Assembly (NCBI RefSeq): GCF_000373485.1
Contig: NZ_KB891586.1
Span: 442,755-506,754, forward strand
Length of the DNA: 64,000 nt
Source: Dasania marina DSM 21967
Lineage (GTDB): Bacteria > Pseudomonadota > Gammaproteobacteria > Pseudomonadales > Dasaniaceae
Reading direction: 5' to 3'
Shown here: in pieces, positions 34,931-44,390 of the stretch
Numbering within the stretch: position 1 is the stretch's first letter
Layout: each line of letters starts with the position of its first letter
The notes under the pieces: model-generated
What the model was told of the DNA's origin: nothing
Database searches by the model: none
What the model saw: the letters and a program-made list of their open reading frames with translations, nothing else
Translations under genes and position numbers: made by a program

Positions 34931-36276
34931 CTCGGTAGCGGCGCTGTTGATATGGCTATTTCTGCAACCTGCCCCTGCATATGCTGCAATAAAATAGGTG
35001 GGTTGGCAGGCCTAGCCATTTGGCCTTTTACCGAATATAAAGAAAAACCAAAATACTGCTGGGGGTCGCGCAGCTGCTCCCCTACTGTTGTCAGCAATTC
35101 ATAAGAGGCATTGGCATAGGGCAAATGCACAGCATTAATTTTGTTATTTTTTAGCCAGTTGCGCCTAGTCACCGAAGCTTCAAAATCATGGCTAATACCG
35201 GCGTCAGTTAAAAATACTTTATACCCCTGCTGCTTAGCTCGCAAACAAAATGCTACTTCTTCTAAACCATAGGGGTAATAATTAGGTTCATAACCGCCCA
35301 ACTCCCTACGAAAAACAAAACATAAAGCCGAAGCATAATCGACTTCAACAAAATTATTTTTAATCCAAGCACAACGCTGCGGCCCGTTGACATTGCCTAC
35401 GGGCAACACCCAGAACGGATATTCTAAACCATCGGCATTTTCAGGGTCTGCTAAGGAGAAACAATAACCTCCAGTATAAGCACCCACTATACCCACTTCT
35501 GGCTTATCCTCTAATAGCTGCACCAACGGCGCTAATGGGTCTTTTTTTGAAAAAGCCAAGTCATCGGGCATTAGCGCTATATATTTGCCTTTAGCCACAG
35601 CTATACCTGCATTCATGCCGCCGCCATAGCCTAAATTTTCACGTGGATACACCAGCTTAAGATCATAAGCTTGTGACAGTTTATCGATAGCCGTATAAAC
35701 ACTGGCATCTTGTGAGCCATTGATAACAATCACTAACTCTAAACTCTTTGATGCGGGGAAATTTTCAGTAAAAGAACTGAGCATATCGACAAATTTATTA
35801 TTATTATTTAGGCCCGTTAAGATAATAATAGATAATTGCTTCTCAAAATATTGTTGCAGCCCTGAAAAAGCTTTAGGCACCTCAATCCGCGCCATAGCCG
35901 CCAGAACATTAGACACTGGCGAACAATAAGAGAGTATAGTCGCGCCGCTATTAATTAAAGCCGATATACGAGAACTAACCGTTTCTGTTTCATTGACACG
36001 GTAGCCTCTAGCTCCCATCACCTCATAACTTAAAAAATAAACATGTAGGGCCTTATCGTGCACCGCAGCAAGTAACTCTTCAATACTGAGCTCTTCTAGC
36101 ACCAATGCATGTTTAAATACTGAATGATTTTCAGCCACAGAAAACGTTTCACAAAACTCCGCCTTTGCTATCAGCACTAGCTGACCAGTCGCTTGACACG
36201 CATCCAGTTCGGACAAAATAGCTTCAACATTAACTGCTGCGAGACTATTTTTAAGTATGAGCTCTAATGCCGACAT
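34927..36276 (-). CDS. Family 2 glycosyltransferase with N-terminal extension
   Basis: 449 residues. The first 150 are an uncharacterised alpha/beta extension. From about 150 a GT-A fold begins: LSIIILTGLNNNNKFVDMLSSF, LELVIVINGSQD, then YPRENLGYGGGMNAGIAVAKGKYIALMPDD with the metal-binding DD, then YASALCFVFRRELGG and YGLEEVAFCLRAKQQGYKVFLT. GT2 members of this rhamnosyl-like branch transfer a sugar to a growing glycan. It is the last gene of the long pseB-led operon. Confidence 0.85.
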   Translation of the reverse strand: MSALELILKNSLAAVNVEAILSELDACQATGQLVLIAKAEFCETFSVAENHSVFKHALVLEELSIEELLAAVHDKALHVYFLSYEVMGARGYRVNETETVSSRISALINSGATILSYCSPVSNVLAAMARIEVPKAFSGLQQYFEKQLSIIILTGLNNNNKFVDMLSSFTENFPASKSLELVIVINGSQDASVYTAIDKLSQAYDLKLVYPRENLGYGGGMNAGIAVAKGKYIALMPDDLAFSKKDPLAPLVQLLEDKPEVGIVGAYTGGYCFSLADPENADGLEYPFWVLPVGNVNGPQRCAWIKNNFVEVDYASALCFVFRRELGGYEPNYYPYGLEEVAFCLRAKQQGYKVFLTDAGISHDFEASVTRRNWLKNNKINAVHLPYANASYELLTTVGEQLRDPQQYFGFSLYSVKGQMARPANPPILLQHMQGQVAEIAISTAPLPS

Positions 36277-36288
36277 ATATAAACCACG

Positions 36289-37068
36289 CTACTCTTCGGC
36301 CAGCATTGCTTTATAGCGCAAGATAGCTGACTCACTTGTATTTAACTGCCCGTATTGGCTAAGTAAGGTCGTATTAATTTTATAACACTGGATATTATTG
36401 GCCGCGCCTTCGTTATACACACAAGGATACCCACCCAACGCAGCCAAATCCGCTATGCGAACGCTATTATTAGCGGCCACATTAACAACACCCTTAAAAC
36501 CAGCATTTAAAAGACGGTTCACGTGCACAGGGATATCATCCGTATAGATAAAATTTAATTTTGACTCGGCAGAAACAAATAACTTCTTATTAGGATTAAA
36601 ATAATCAAACACGGGGTTTTTAGTTAAACCCGGCCCCAGCAGTCCTGGCAGCCTAACCACCATAGCAGAAGCAGAAAATTTCAGTACTATTTGCTCGGCT
36701 AAATATTTATGAAAGCCATAGACGTGCTGCTGCGCAGGATCAATTACCGTGTTTTCTTTGGTGGTGTCGCTACTACCCGGGTGACTATAAACATCAACAC
36801 TGGAAATCAATACCGTCTTCTTAGCCTTAATAGCATGAACATAGTGCGCCACACTAGCCACCGAGGCCTCAAAATCTTTCGCTGGATGTTGGCCCGCAAA
36901 ACCTTTATTCGCATTACCTAAGGCCAATACCAGCAGATCACACTCCGCACCGCTAATAGCGTGCATTTGCTCACGGCCAACAGTAATAAGCGCTGGTGAT
37001 ATTTGCGAAAAATACCGACAAAACGCCGAACCGACTAAACCGTTATAACCTACTACGATAACTTTCAT
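36289..37068 (-). CDS. NAD-dependent epimerase/dehydratase-like (SDR), short
   Basis: 259 residues from ATG 37068, one base after the radical SAM stop. Rossmann start MKVIVVGYNGLVGSAFCRYF, TVLISSVDVYSH, and an active-site YGFHKYLAEQIV (Tyr-x3-Lys). It is shorter than typical nucleotide-sugar epimerases (about 310), with a trimmed C-terminal substrate lobe. It probably reduces or epimerises an intermediate of the sugar made by this operon. Confidence 0.78.
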   Translation of the reverse strand: MKVIVVGYNGLVGSAFCRYFSQISPALITVGREQMHAISGAECDLLVLALGNANKGFAGQHPAKDFEASVASVAHYVHAIKAKKTVLISSVDVYSHPGSSDTTKENTVIDPAQQHVYGFHKYLAEQIVLKFSASAMVVRLPGLLGPGLTKNPVFDYFNPNKKLFVSAESKLNFIYTDDIPVHVNRLLNAGFKGVVNVAANNSVRIADLAALGGYPCVYNEGAANNIQCYKINTTLLSQYGQLNTSESAILRYKAMLAEE

Positions 37069-37069
37069 A

Positions 37070-38119
37070 CTAACCGACGAAATTGATCGACATATCAAAA
37101 TCAGGATTAACGACATCCTCTAAAGCCAAATTCATTTGTATGTGCTTACAATACATACCGCAATTACTGGGTTTAACCCAGCTCTCTATATCTTTATTAA
37201 CGGTATCCTCCCATATTTCTTGCATGGAGTTTTCATTAATATTGCCTATATAAAAATTTTCTTCACCACGGGCATTTTTACAAAATGCCACATGCCCTTC
37301 AGCTAATATAGCGATTTGAAAGAAATGCGCATAACAGGCAGAGGGTTTTTCAATTTGATCTTGATACCATACATAACCTGAAGTTAATAACTTAGTTGGC
37401 GTTGTTTTAAGATAGAGTTCGGCATTTGTAAAATAACCCGCCGCTAGCGGGCCATCCCAAAACGCCCCTTTGTCAGTAGTAAACTGATCGGGTGCTACTT
37501 GTATATAATTAATACCTATATCACCCAACAGCTTGGCTAAATTGGGCACACTGGTAACATTTTCTGGTGTAACTAACATCCTTGCACCGATATTAACCCG
37601 GCCAGCCATTTGCTCTTTAGTTGCTTGCATTAGAGCAATATTACCGATTATTTTTTCGAAGTGATTGATACCCTGAACTTTCTCATAACTCTCTTGGTCA
37701 CCACCCGCGATAGAAATGCGTATCCAAGTCAAATGTTTAACCAAACTCTCAACATTTTTTGAGTGTATCGCGCTACCATTGGTTATCAAGCCGCAATCAA
37801 GGCCTATAGTCGCCGCATGCTCTAAGATTTTAATATAATCCTTATGCAGCATGGGTTCACCACCCCCTGTAAAGCTAACCCCTCTAGTACCACAGTCTTT
37901 TAGCTCGGTAAGGGTTTTTATAATAACATCGGTATTTAAGGTAGAACGGTCAGTGGCAATATGTTCGGCATAAAAACAAAAACTACAGCGATGATTACAC
38001 TGGTTAGTTAAATCTATCTCCACAGTAACTGGAAAAGGCCTACCCCCTGACTTGAGCTCATTAACTCTGTCAGGGTGATAAAATATCTTTTTAGAGAAAT
38101 CAAAATTTTCAAGTTTCAT
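37070..38119 (-). CDS. Radical SAM enzyme with C-terminal SPASM-like cysteines
   Basis: 349 residues from ATG 38119, which has GGGAG seven bases upstream; a TTG two codons earlier is less likely. The [4Fe-4S] motif is CNHRCSFC (Cys41, 45, 48), followed by GGGEPMLH (SAM binding). C-terminal Cys cluster CYAHFFQIAILAEGHVAFCK and SNCGMYCKH suggests an auxiliary Fe-S cluster. Such enzymes do difficult radical chemistry such as dehydration, epimerisation or C-C bond formation. In a sugar operon it may act on a nucleotide sugar; the substrate is unknown. Confidence 0.87.
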   Translation of the reverse strand: MKLENFDFSKKIFYHPDRVNELKSGGRPFPVTVEIDLTNQCNHRCSFCFYAEHIATDRSTLNTDVIIKTLTELKDCGTRGVSFTGGGEPMLHKDYIKILEHAATIGLDCGLITNGSAIHSKNVESLVKHLTWIRISIAGGDQESYEKVQGINHFEKIIGNIALMQATKEQMAGRVNIGARMLVTPENVTSVPNLAKLLGDIGINYIQVAPDQFTTDKGAFWDGPLAAGYFTNAELYLKTTPTKLLTSGYVWYQDQIEKPSACYAHFFQIAILAEGHVAFCKNARGEENFYIGNINENSMQEIWEDTVNKDIESWVKPSNCGMYCKHIQMNLALEDVVNPDFDMSINFVG

Positions 38120-38154
38120 TATCAACTCCCATTCATCAATCTATGCACAGAACA

Positions 38155-39021
38155 CTAACTATTCAACATCTGTGTATAGACCGATACAAACTGTTTTAAC
38201 TCTTCACTACGGCATGGCTGCGGGTAAATAGAGCTATAATTAAAATCATCTGCTTGATTTGACGAGCCCAACTCAAGTGCCACAGGCGCACCTGTCTCTT
38301 TTTCTGCTATTTCAGCACAAAGGCCCGCAAACTCCCCCAAGCTCAACATACTGCTAGCTACTGGGTTGAGCACTTTATAGCCACTGCTCCCAGCTAATAA
38401 CCATTGTTCAATTTCACCGGCTATGGCATCTGTCGAAATAAAATTTCTTTTAATCGCTGGCGAATTCACAGCTATACGCCCTTCGCAAACAGCCTTTTTT
38501 GGAAATAAAAACGGCACCAACTGCCAGCGAGTAAAACGTTTTTGATCAAAGCCCAAACCAAAAACCGCATTGGGCCTAATAATAAGAGCCTCTATACCCC
38601 GCTCCCTCACCAATCGTTGTAGAATTTGTTCGCTGGCATAATGCCCTATCGCATAATCAGACAGGGGGTTAACCGCTGTTGTTTCGTTTATTGCACCTAC
38701 CATAGGGCCATAAACATGTGCAGTAGAGATATAAACAAATTTTGTTATTCCTGCACCTATAGCTTTAGAGAACAGGTCATAAATTCCTGTAGTTGAACGA
38801 TTATAAGCTTGCGTACTATCAACGGTGAAATCTTCATCGCGAACGCCAGCAGCATGTATAAGTACGTCTAAACCTTGCAATTGCGTAGCGTCTATAGGTT
38901 TATTTAAATCCAGGCAACATTCATCCTGAGAGCGCCCTAAATAACGCAAGGTATGACTGGCAAGGCGAACTCTAATTGCAGAGCCTATTAATCCAAAACT
39001 ACCCAACAGCCCTATATTCAT
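38155..39021 (-). CDS. NAD-dependent epimerase/dehydratase (SDR)
   Basis: 288 residues; the start ATG overlaps the upstream stop (ATGA at 39018-39021). GLLGSFGLIGSAI as the nucleotide loop, DVLIHAAGVRDED, FVYISTAHVYGP, then YAIGHYASEQIL, where Tyr-x3-Tyr replaces the usual Tyr-x3-Lys, although the nearby His-Tyr could be part of a shifted triad. A nucleotide-sugar reductase or epimerase role is likely. Confidence 0.78.
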   Translation of the reverse strand: MNIGLLGSFGLIGSAIRVRLASHTLRYLGRSQDECCLDLNKPIDATQLQGLDVLIHAAGVRDEDFTVDSTQAYNRSTTGIYDLFSKAIGAGITKFVYISTAHVYGPMVGAINETTAVNPLSDYAIGHYASEQILQRLVRERGIEALIIRPNAVFGLGFDQKRFTRWQLVPFLFPKKAVCEGRIAVNSPAIKRNFISTDAIAGEIEQWLLAGSSGYKVLNPVASSMLSLGEFAGLCAEIAEKETGAPVALELGSSNQADDFNYSSIYPQPCRSEELKQFVSVYTQMLNS

Positions 39022-40073
39022 TCGCTTAACACCGTAGGGCTTGACCAACGCAATTGCTCATCTAGCTGGCCGCTTTCTATTAATTGCCGCAAGCTATTTA
39101 AACGAATCAATAAGCTGGTTCGAAAATTCCCGTTTGAAAAACCTATCTTTTGAAAGTTTTCGACTAAGTCTTGAATGGTAGCCGGCATATCCCACTGCGG
39201 CTGATAATCAGGCGCAAGCCGCTGATAACGGCTAAAGTCTACTTGATAGCTGCGGTTATCTGGCGAAGCATCTTGCGCATAGGTCACTTTGGCATCACTA
39301 ATAATAGTGGCCGTTAATTCTGCCAAGGCATTAACCCGCAGCGTCATAGCCGCTGAACCTATATTCACAACCTCTATCGCTACACCATCACGATGCAGAG
39401 CCCAATCTATAGCCCTTGCCATGTCTTCAACATGGATAAATGGTCGCCAGGCATTGCCCGAACTCAGCAAATAAATTTCTTTATTAGCAATGGATGACGC
39501 GACAAAATCATTAACCACTAAATCTAAACGGGTACGCGGCGCATAACCGCAAGCCGTACCAAAGCGTAAACAACTTACCTGAAAACTGTCATCGGCCAGC
39601 TGTGCTAATTGCTGCTCACTGTCGACCTTACTTCTGGCATAGGCGGTGAGAGGGTTTAGGATACCACTTTCATCGACCAACTCTTCAGCCGCTGCCCCAT
39701 AAACACTGCAACTGGAAGCCAGCACAAAGCGCCCTACATGAGCAGATTTGGCTTTAGCCGCTAGCGCTAGCGTACCGGTTAAATTTATAGACTCGGTAGC
39801 CTGCTCAAAAGATTTCCCTATAGGGTCATTTGAGACTGCAGCCAAATGCACCACAGCATCAAAACCCTGCAACTGCTCAAGACTAATATCGCGTATATCG
39901 CAGCTTAACTGCCTGTCCAACAACAGCTCCGGAGGCGCATCCACGCTAGTCAACTGATCAACAAAGAAACCGCTATCGACACCTACCAACAGCGCCTGAG
40001 GATATTTTTCGCGCAGATAGCGAGTCAACACCCCGCCTACATAACCTAAGTTACCTGTAATTAAGATATTCAT
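39018..40073 (-). CDS. NAD-dependent epimerase/dehydratase (extended SDR)
   Basis: 351 residues. MNILITGNLGYVGGVLTRYL, FDAVVHLAAVSNDPIG, LASSCSVYGAA and YARSKVDSEQQ (catalytic Tyr-x3-Lys), then FGTACGYAPRTRLDLVVNDF and WRPFIHVEDMARA, all typical of nucleotide-sugar 4-epimerases and dehydratases. It lies five bases after the glucose-1-phosphate cytidylyltransferase gene and may process the CDP-sugar. It does not look like CDP-glucose 4,6-dehydratase (RfbG), which is otherwise absent here. Confidence 0.85.
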   Translation of the reverse strand: MNILITGNLGYVGGVLTRYLREKYPQALLVGVDSGFFVDQLTSVDAPPELLLDRQLSCDIRDISLEQLQGFDAVVHLAAVSNDPIGKSFEQATESINLTGTLALAAKAKSAHVGRFVLASSCSVYGAAAEELVDESGILNPLTAYARSKVDSEQQLAQLADDSFQVSCLRFGTACGYAPRTRLDLVVNDFVASSIANKEIYLLSSGNAWRPFIHVEDMARAIDWALHRDGVAIEVVNIGSAAMTLRVNALAELTATIISDAKVTYAQDASPDNRSYQVDFSRYQRLAPDYQPQWDMPATIQDLVENFQKIGFSNGNFRTSLLIRLNSLRQLIESGQLDEQLRWSSPTVLSE

Positions 40074-40078
40074 ATTTT

Positions 40079-40864
40079 TTAGCTATCTTGGTTAGGCCAT
40101 ATACGCCATGGGGCTTGGTTGGTTTTCCATAGCTGGTCTAGCTTTTGCTGATCTCTTAAGGTATCCATGCACTGCCAGAAGCCGTCGTGGTGATAAGCCG
40201 ATAACTGGCCATCTGCCACTAGCCTATTCATAGGCCCCTGCTCCCACATTTCATCGTCACCCTGCACATAGTCTAAGGCCTTAGGGTCTAGTATAAAAAA
40301 ACCACCATTAATACGAGGTTTATCGGCTGCTTCAGGCTTTTCTTGAAAACGCGTCACTTTGCCATCTTCTATTTCTAAATAGCCATAACGTGAAGGGGGC
40401 ACTACGGCTGTTACCGTAGCCAAGCCTTGGCTGCTTTGGTGCTGCGCAAATAAGGCATTGATATCAACATCGGCAACACCATCGCCATAGGTCATACAGA
40501 ACGCTTGGCCATCTAAATAAGGTGCTATTTTCTTTAGCCTTCCACCTGTTGCTGTTTCTAAACCCGTATCTATCATGGTGACATTCCAGGGCTCGCAATT
40601 ATTTTTTAAAAAGCTAGCCTTACCTTCAGCCAAATTGACACTAACGTCAGAGTTATAAGCATGAATGTTTAAAAAATAATCTTTAATAACTTCCCCTTTA
40701 TAGCCGAGGCATAGAATAAAATCATTAATTCCAAACATGCTGTAATACTTCATAATATGCCACAATATGGGCCGCCCAGCCACCTCCACCATAGGTTTGG
40801 GGATAGTGCTGGTTTTTTCTTTTAAGCGGGTGCCAAAGCCACCGACTAATATTACTGCTTGCAT
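40079..40864 (-). CDS. rfbF: Glucose-1-phosphate cytidylyltransferase
   Basis: 261 residues from ATG 40864, whose A is the last base of the upstream stop (TAATG). Hallmarks: AVILVGGFGTRLKEKTSTIPKPMVEVAGRPILWHIMKYYS (written across residues 3-42), CLGYKGEVIKDYF, DTGLETATGGRLKK, TYGDGVADVDINALF and NGGFFILDPKALDYV. It makes CDP-glucose from CTP and glucose-1-phosphate, the entry to CDP-linked 3,6-dideoxy or branched sugars. Confidence 0.92.
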   Translation of the reverse strand: MQAVILVGGFGTRLKEKTSTIPKPMVEVAGRPILWHIMKYYSMFGINDFILCLGYKGEVIKDYFLNIHAYNSDVSVNLAEGKASFLKNNCEPWNVTMIDTGLETATGGRLKKIAPYLDGQAFCMTYGDGVADVDINALFAQHQSSQGLATVTAVVPPSRYGYLEIEDGKVTRFQEKPEAADKPRINGGFFILDPKALDYVQGDDEMWEQGPMNRLVADGQLSAYHHDGFWQCMDTLRDQQKLDQLWKTNQAPWRIWPNQDS

Positions 40865-41424
40865 TAGCCCTGCCTCCACGATTTTTCATGCGCCGGTATA
40901 TCAAACGTCGGCCAATCGCTGTCTTTATCAGAGATTAATGCTGGCACCACAGGTAGCTCAATTTTTATAAAGGGATCATTGTAGGCAATACCTTGCTCCA
41001 CACCAGGGCGATAAGACTGAGTTGCCATATATAAAACATCGGTATTATCTTCTAAAGAAATAAACGCATGGGCACAGCCCTCGGGCACGTAAAACATATT
41101 GCCCTCTTCTGCGCTGAGATAGGCACCACAAGCCTGACCAAAGGTTGGCGACTGAGGCCTCACATCTACCGCTATATCGTAGATGCTGCCGGCAACACAG
41201 CGCACTAGCTTGCCCTCTTGATAAGGCGGCAACTGAAAATGAAACCCTCGCAAGGTATGTTTCTTAGGGTTGCGTGATAAGTTCATTTGTTCAAAATGTG
41301 TGGGCAAGCCCTGCTCGGCAAACTCTTTTTCACAAAAAGCTCTAGCAAAAAAACCTCGCTCATCCACCATAGGATCCAGGCTAATTAATTGTACATCTGC
41401 AATAATTTCGCGCTTAAATTTCAT
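40864..41424 (-). CDS. dTDP-4-dehydrorhamnose 3,5-epimerase family protein
   Basis: 186 residues, the usual RmlC size. SLDPMVDERGFFARAF, LRGFHFQLPPYQEGKLVRC with the catalytic His, YDIAVDVRPQSPTFG, and VPEGCAHAFISLEDNTDVLY. In an RfbF context the substrate is more likely a CDP-4-keto sugar than dTDP-4-keto-rhamnose; no rmlA, rmlB or rmlD is present. Its TAA overlaps the rfbF start. Confidence 0.88.
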   Translation of the reverse strand: MKFKREIIADVQLISLDPMVDERGFFARAFCEKEFAEQGLPTHFEQMNLSRNPKKHTLRGFHFQLPPYQEGKLVRCVAGSIYDIAVDVRPQSPTFGQACGAYLSAEEGNMFYVPEGCAHAFISLEDNTDVLYMATQSYRPGVEQGIAYNDPFIKIELPVVPALISDKDSDWPTFDIPAHEKSWRQG

Positions 41425-41468
41425 CTTTAACTCTTTATCCGATATTACTTATTGGATCTTATTATTTA

Positions 41469-42635
41469 TTAACCATGGATTAAATCATTAACAATACTGC
41501 GCACGCCCTCTTCACCCCACTCTATAGGGTGTTGCTTTAGCGGCCTAAATTTAAAACGCATCACATTATCAACCAGCTCATCGGCCAAACCTAACAACTG
41601 CTCATCAGCCAGCATGGCACTTAAGGGCTTGTTGAATCCCGCAAGGTTAATTAACGATTCTAGGTTTTTATTAAAGCTTGCAGCACTGGCTTGAGCACTG
41701 GCAAACACCTCGCTATCAAGACGAGCCAACACAGCACTGGCATGTTTTTCACTATGACGCATAACCGGCATAGTGGTAACCGCCACGGCTATCGCATGCG
41801 GCATTTTTGTTAAGGCCCCCAAGGGTTCGGCAATCGCGTGTGTGGTAGTCGTACCGCGATGAGAAATAGCCATGCCAGCCAAGGTGCTGGCATGGGCCAT
41901 GTGTTGACGCAGATCCTTATCTTTTGGGTTGGCTAATACCGCCGCTAGGTTGTCGGCAATAATTTTCATAGCCTGCACACCAAACAGCTCAGCCATGGGG
42001 GCAGGTTTAGAAATATTAATCGTAGCTTCTAAGGCATGGGCAAAGGCATCTATGGCGGTACTGGCTGTTAATGCCTGCGGCATATTAGTCAGTAATGATG
42101 CATCAACAATCGCCAGTTTTGGAAAGATGGCCGGCTCTTGTATGGTGCCTTTTTGTTTCGTTTCGTTATTAGCTAATACCGCATAAGGTGTTACCTCTGA
42201 ACCTGTACCAGAGGTAGTCGGAATAGTAATAACCGGCAAAGGCTGATTAGTAAGCGCTAATGGCGGGCGATTAGATAAATTAGCATACAGCCATATGGGC
42301 TCATCATGACTTAGCGCTATAGATAGAGCCTTAGCCAAATCCATAGCACTACCGCCACCAAAACCAACAATAAGATCAAAGCTAGCCTGCTGTTTCAGCT
42401 CCGCACTTAACTGATCAATATATTGGCAACTAGGCTCGGCTGGCTCGTGCTCTATTACCGTAAGCTTTGACCGGCTTTGCGTTAAGTTATCTATTATGGG
42501 CCTAGCCAAAGCAATAATATCTTTTGGACAGATAAACAGTATGCGATCACCATAAACCGACGCATGCTCTGCGAGTTTATCTATCTCATTAACACCAAAT
42601 ACGATTTGCGTGGGTAAATTAAAACTATAGGACAT
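41469..42635 (-). CDS. Iron-containing alcohol dehydrogenase
   Basis: 388 residues, typical of group III ADH. FGVNEIDKL near the N-terminus, DLIVGFGGGSAMDLAKA (NAD-binding), TIPTTSGTGSEVTPYAVL, and AIDAFAHALEA with THAIAEPLGALTKMPHAIAVAV carrying the metal-binding His residues. It reduces an aldehyde or ketone. In this operon, next to the split transketolase, it could reduce a carbonyl left by C2 transfer. This family is rare in ordinary flagellin glycan loci. Confidence 0.9.
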   Translation of the reverse strand: MSYSFNLPTQIVFGVNEIDKLAEHASVYGDRILFICPKDIIALARPIIDNLTQSRSKLTVIEHEPAEPSCQYIDQLSAELKQQASFDLIVGFGGGSAMDLAKALSIALSHDEPIWLYANLSNRPPLALTNQPLPVITIPTTSGTGSEVTPYAVLANNETKQKGTIQEPAIFPKLAIVDASLLTNMPQALTASTAIDAFAHALEATINISKPAPMAELFGVQAMKIIADNLAAVLANPKDKDLRQHMAHASTLAGMAISHRGTTTTHAIAEPLGALTKMPHAIAVAVTTMPVMRHSEKHASAVLARLDSEVFASAQASAASFNKNLESLINLAGFNKPLSAMLADEQLLGLADELVDNVMRFKFRPLKQHPIEWGEEGVRSIVNDLIHG

Positions 42636-42654
42636 AAGACACTGCTATTAATAA

Positions 42655-43407
42655 TTAAAAATAAAGGCCGCCATTCACATTAATGACTTGGCCGGTAATA
42701 TATGAAGAACGGTCGGAAGCTAAATAAACGGCAGTATCTGCCACTTCGCTAGCGCTGCCCAAGCGTTTCATCAACACACTTGCTGCGGCAGCTTGTACTG
42801 CAGGACTATTCATTGCCCCTACCGCCATGTCTGAATGAATAAACCCGGCGGCCAAGGTATTAGAGCGCACATTTTTTTCCGCTAAAAACCGGGCAATAAC
42901 TTGGCTTAAGGATATTAAGCCCGCCTTACTGGCTGCATAATGCGCCGTTCTCGGCCCGCCGTACTGGCCAGACACAGAACCTATATGGATAACACTGGCA
43001 CTAGCGGCGGCCGTTAATAAGGACAGGGCTTCCTGCGACACCACAAACGGGCCTTTTAAATTAACGGCCATGATGTGATCCCAATCTTCATCGGTGATTT
43101 GATCAAAGTCGGTAGGCTTATTAATGCCGGCATTATTCACTAAAACATCTAAGCGGCCATGCTCACTATTAATCATCTGCATTAATGTTTTTATTTCAGC
43201 TCGCTTACTCACATCAGCCTGTACCACTCGCGACAAGGGCAGGCCCAGCTCTGATGCCGCCGCCTGGGCTGCCTTAGTATCAGTTGCGTAGCTCAACCAA
43301 AGTTCTGCGCCCTGCTGTATAAACGCTGTTGCAATAGCCTTGCCTATACCTTTAGTGCCGCCAGTAATCAATGCCACCTTGCCGTTTAATTCGCCATTAA
43401 CTGACAT
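42655..43407 (-). CDS. Classical short-chain dehydrogenase/reductase
   Basis: 250 residues from ATG 43407, with AAGAGG upstream; longer starts lie inside the transketolase gene. VALITGGTKGIGKAIA (TGxxxGxG), VNNAGINKP, the Ser of SVSGQYGG, YAASKAGL (Tyr-x3-Lys) and GQVINVNGGLYF. It resembles FabG-type ketoreductases. It overlaps the upstream transketolase gene by 11 bases, so it probably acts directly on its product. Confidence 0.9.
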   Translation of the reverse strand: MSVNGELNGKVALITGGTKGIGKAIATAFIQQGAELWLSYATDTKAAQAAASELGLPLSRVVQADVSKRAEIKTLMQMINSEHGRLDVLVNNAGINKPTDFDQITDEDWDHIMAVNLKGPFVVSQEALSLLTAAASASVIHIGSVSGQYGGPRTAHYAASKAGLISLSQVIARFLAEKNVRSNTLAAGFIHSDMAVGAMNSPAVQAAAASVLMKRLGSASEVADTAVYLASDRSSYITGQVINVNGGLYF

Positions 43408-44389
43408 CAGCCACCTCTTTATTAAGCAATGGTTTATTAACCAATGATTTTGCTGCCCGCGCCACAGATGCGGCATCGATACCATACATTGCGGGTAATT
43501 CATCGTGCTCACCCGACTTACCGAAACTATCTTGCACCCCCACTATCCGCATAGGCACGGGGCAGTGTTGAACCAAGTACTCCGCCACCGCGCTACCCAT
43601 ACCGCCATGCACGTTATGATCTTCAGCGGTAACTATGCAGCCGGTCTCGCGTGCAGCAGCCAATAACTCCTCACCATCTAAGGGCTTAATGGTTGATAAA
43701 TTTACCACTCGCGCCTCTATACCCTGTTGCGATAAATCAGCTGCAGCTTCTAACGCTCTCGCTACCATTACCCCTGTTGCAATAATGGTGACATCGCTAC
43801 CTTCTTTTAAGCGAGTGGCTTTACCAATTTTAAACGGCTGTTCAGCAGGCGTTATCACGGGCGCAGGACTTCTACCTATACGCATGTAGACTGGGCCTTG
43901 GTGCGCTAAAATAGCGGAAAATGCCTGCATAAATTCATTAGCACAGGAAGGGCTAATAACGACAACACCGGGGATGGCCCGCATGGTGGCAAAATCTTCT
44001 AACATCTGTGCGGTGGCACCATCGGGCCCCACATCTAAACCTACATGTGAGCAGCACAGTTTTACGTTACGCCCGGGATAGGCAATAGCCGTTCTAAATT
44101 GCTCATGGGCACGCATGCAACCAAATGCAGCAAAGGTAGACACTACAGGGATAATACCGGTATCGGCCATGCCCCCTGCTGCGGCCATCATGTTTTGCTC
44201 TGCTATACCAAACTGCTTTACTCTGTCAGGGTACTGCTGCACCAAAGGTTTGGCACCCGTCCCCCCCGCCACATCAGCATCCAACAATAACCAATCGTCT
44301 CTGCGTTCAGCCTCATAACATAAAACCCGGCCAAAACCATCGCGCAATGAAACTTCACTGCCTAGCTCAAAGTATTCTAATTCAGACAT
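43397..44389 (-). CDS. Transketolase, C-terminal subunit
   Basis: 330 residues, equal to the pyrimidine-binding and C-terminal domains of transketolase. SLRDGFGRVL, LLLDADVAGGTGAKPL, QFGIAEQNMMAAAGGMA (catalytic Glu), VGPDGATAQMLEDFA, and a C-terminal TAEDHNVHGGMGSAVAEYL. It works with the N-terminal subunit encoded one base upstream as a split transketolase, moving a two-carbon ketol unit. A good SD (AGGAG) precedes ATG 44389. Confidence 0.92.
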   Translation of the reverse strand: MSELEYFELGSEVSLRDGFGRVLCYEAERRDDWLLLDADVAGGTGAKPLVQQYPDRVKQFGIAEQNMMAAAGGMADTGIIPVVSTFAAFGCMRAHEQFRTAIAYPGRNVKLCCSHVGLDVGPDGATAQMLEDFATMRAIPGVVVISPSCANEFMQAFSAILAHQGPVYMRIGRSPAPVITPAEQPFKIGKATRLKEGSDVTIIATGVMVARALEAAADLSQQGIEARVVNLSTIKPLDGEELLAAARETGCIVTAEDHNVHGGMGSAVAEYLVQHCPVPMRIVGVQDSFGKSGEHDELPAMYGIDAASVARAAKSLVNKPLLNKEVADVS

Positions 44390-44390
44390 A

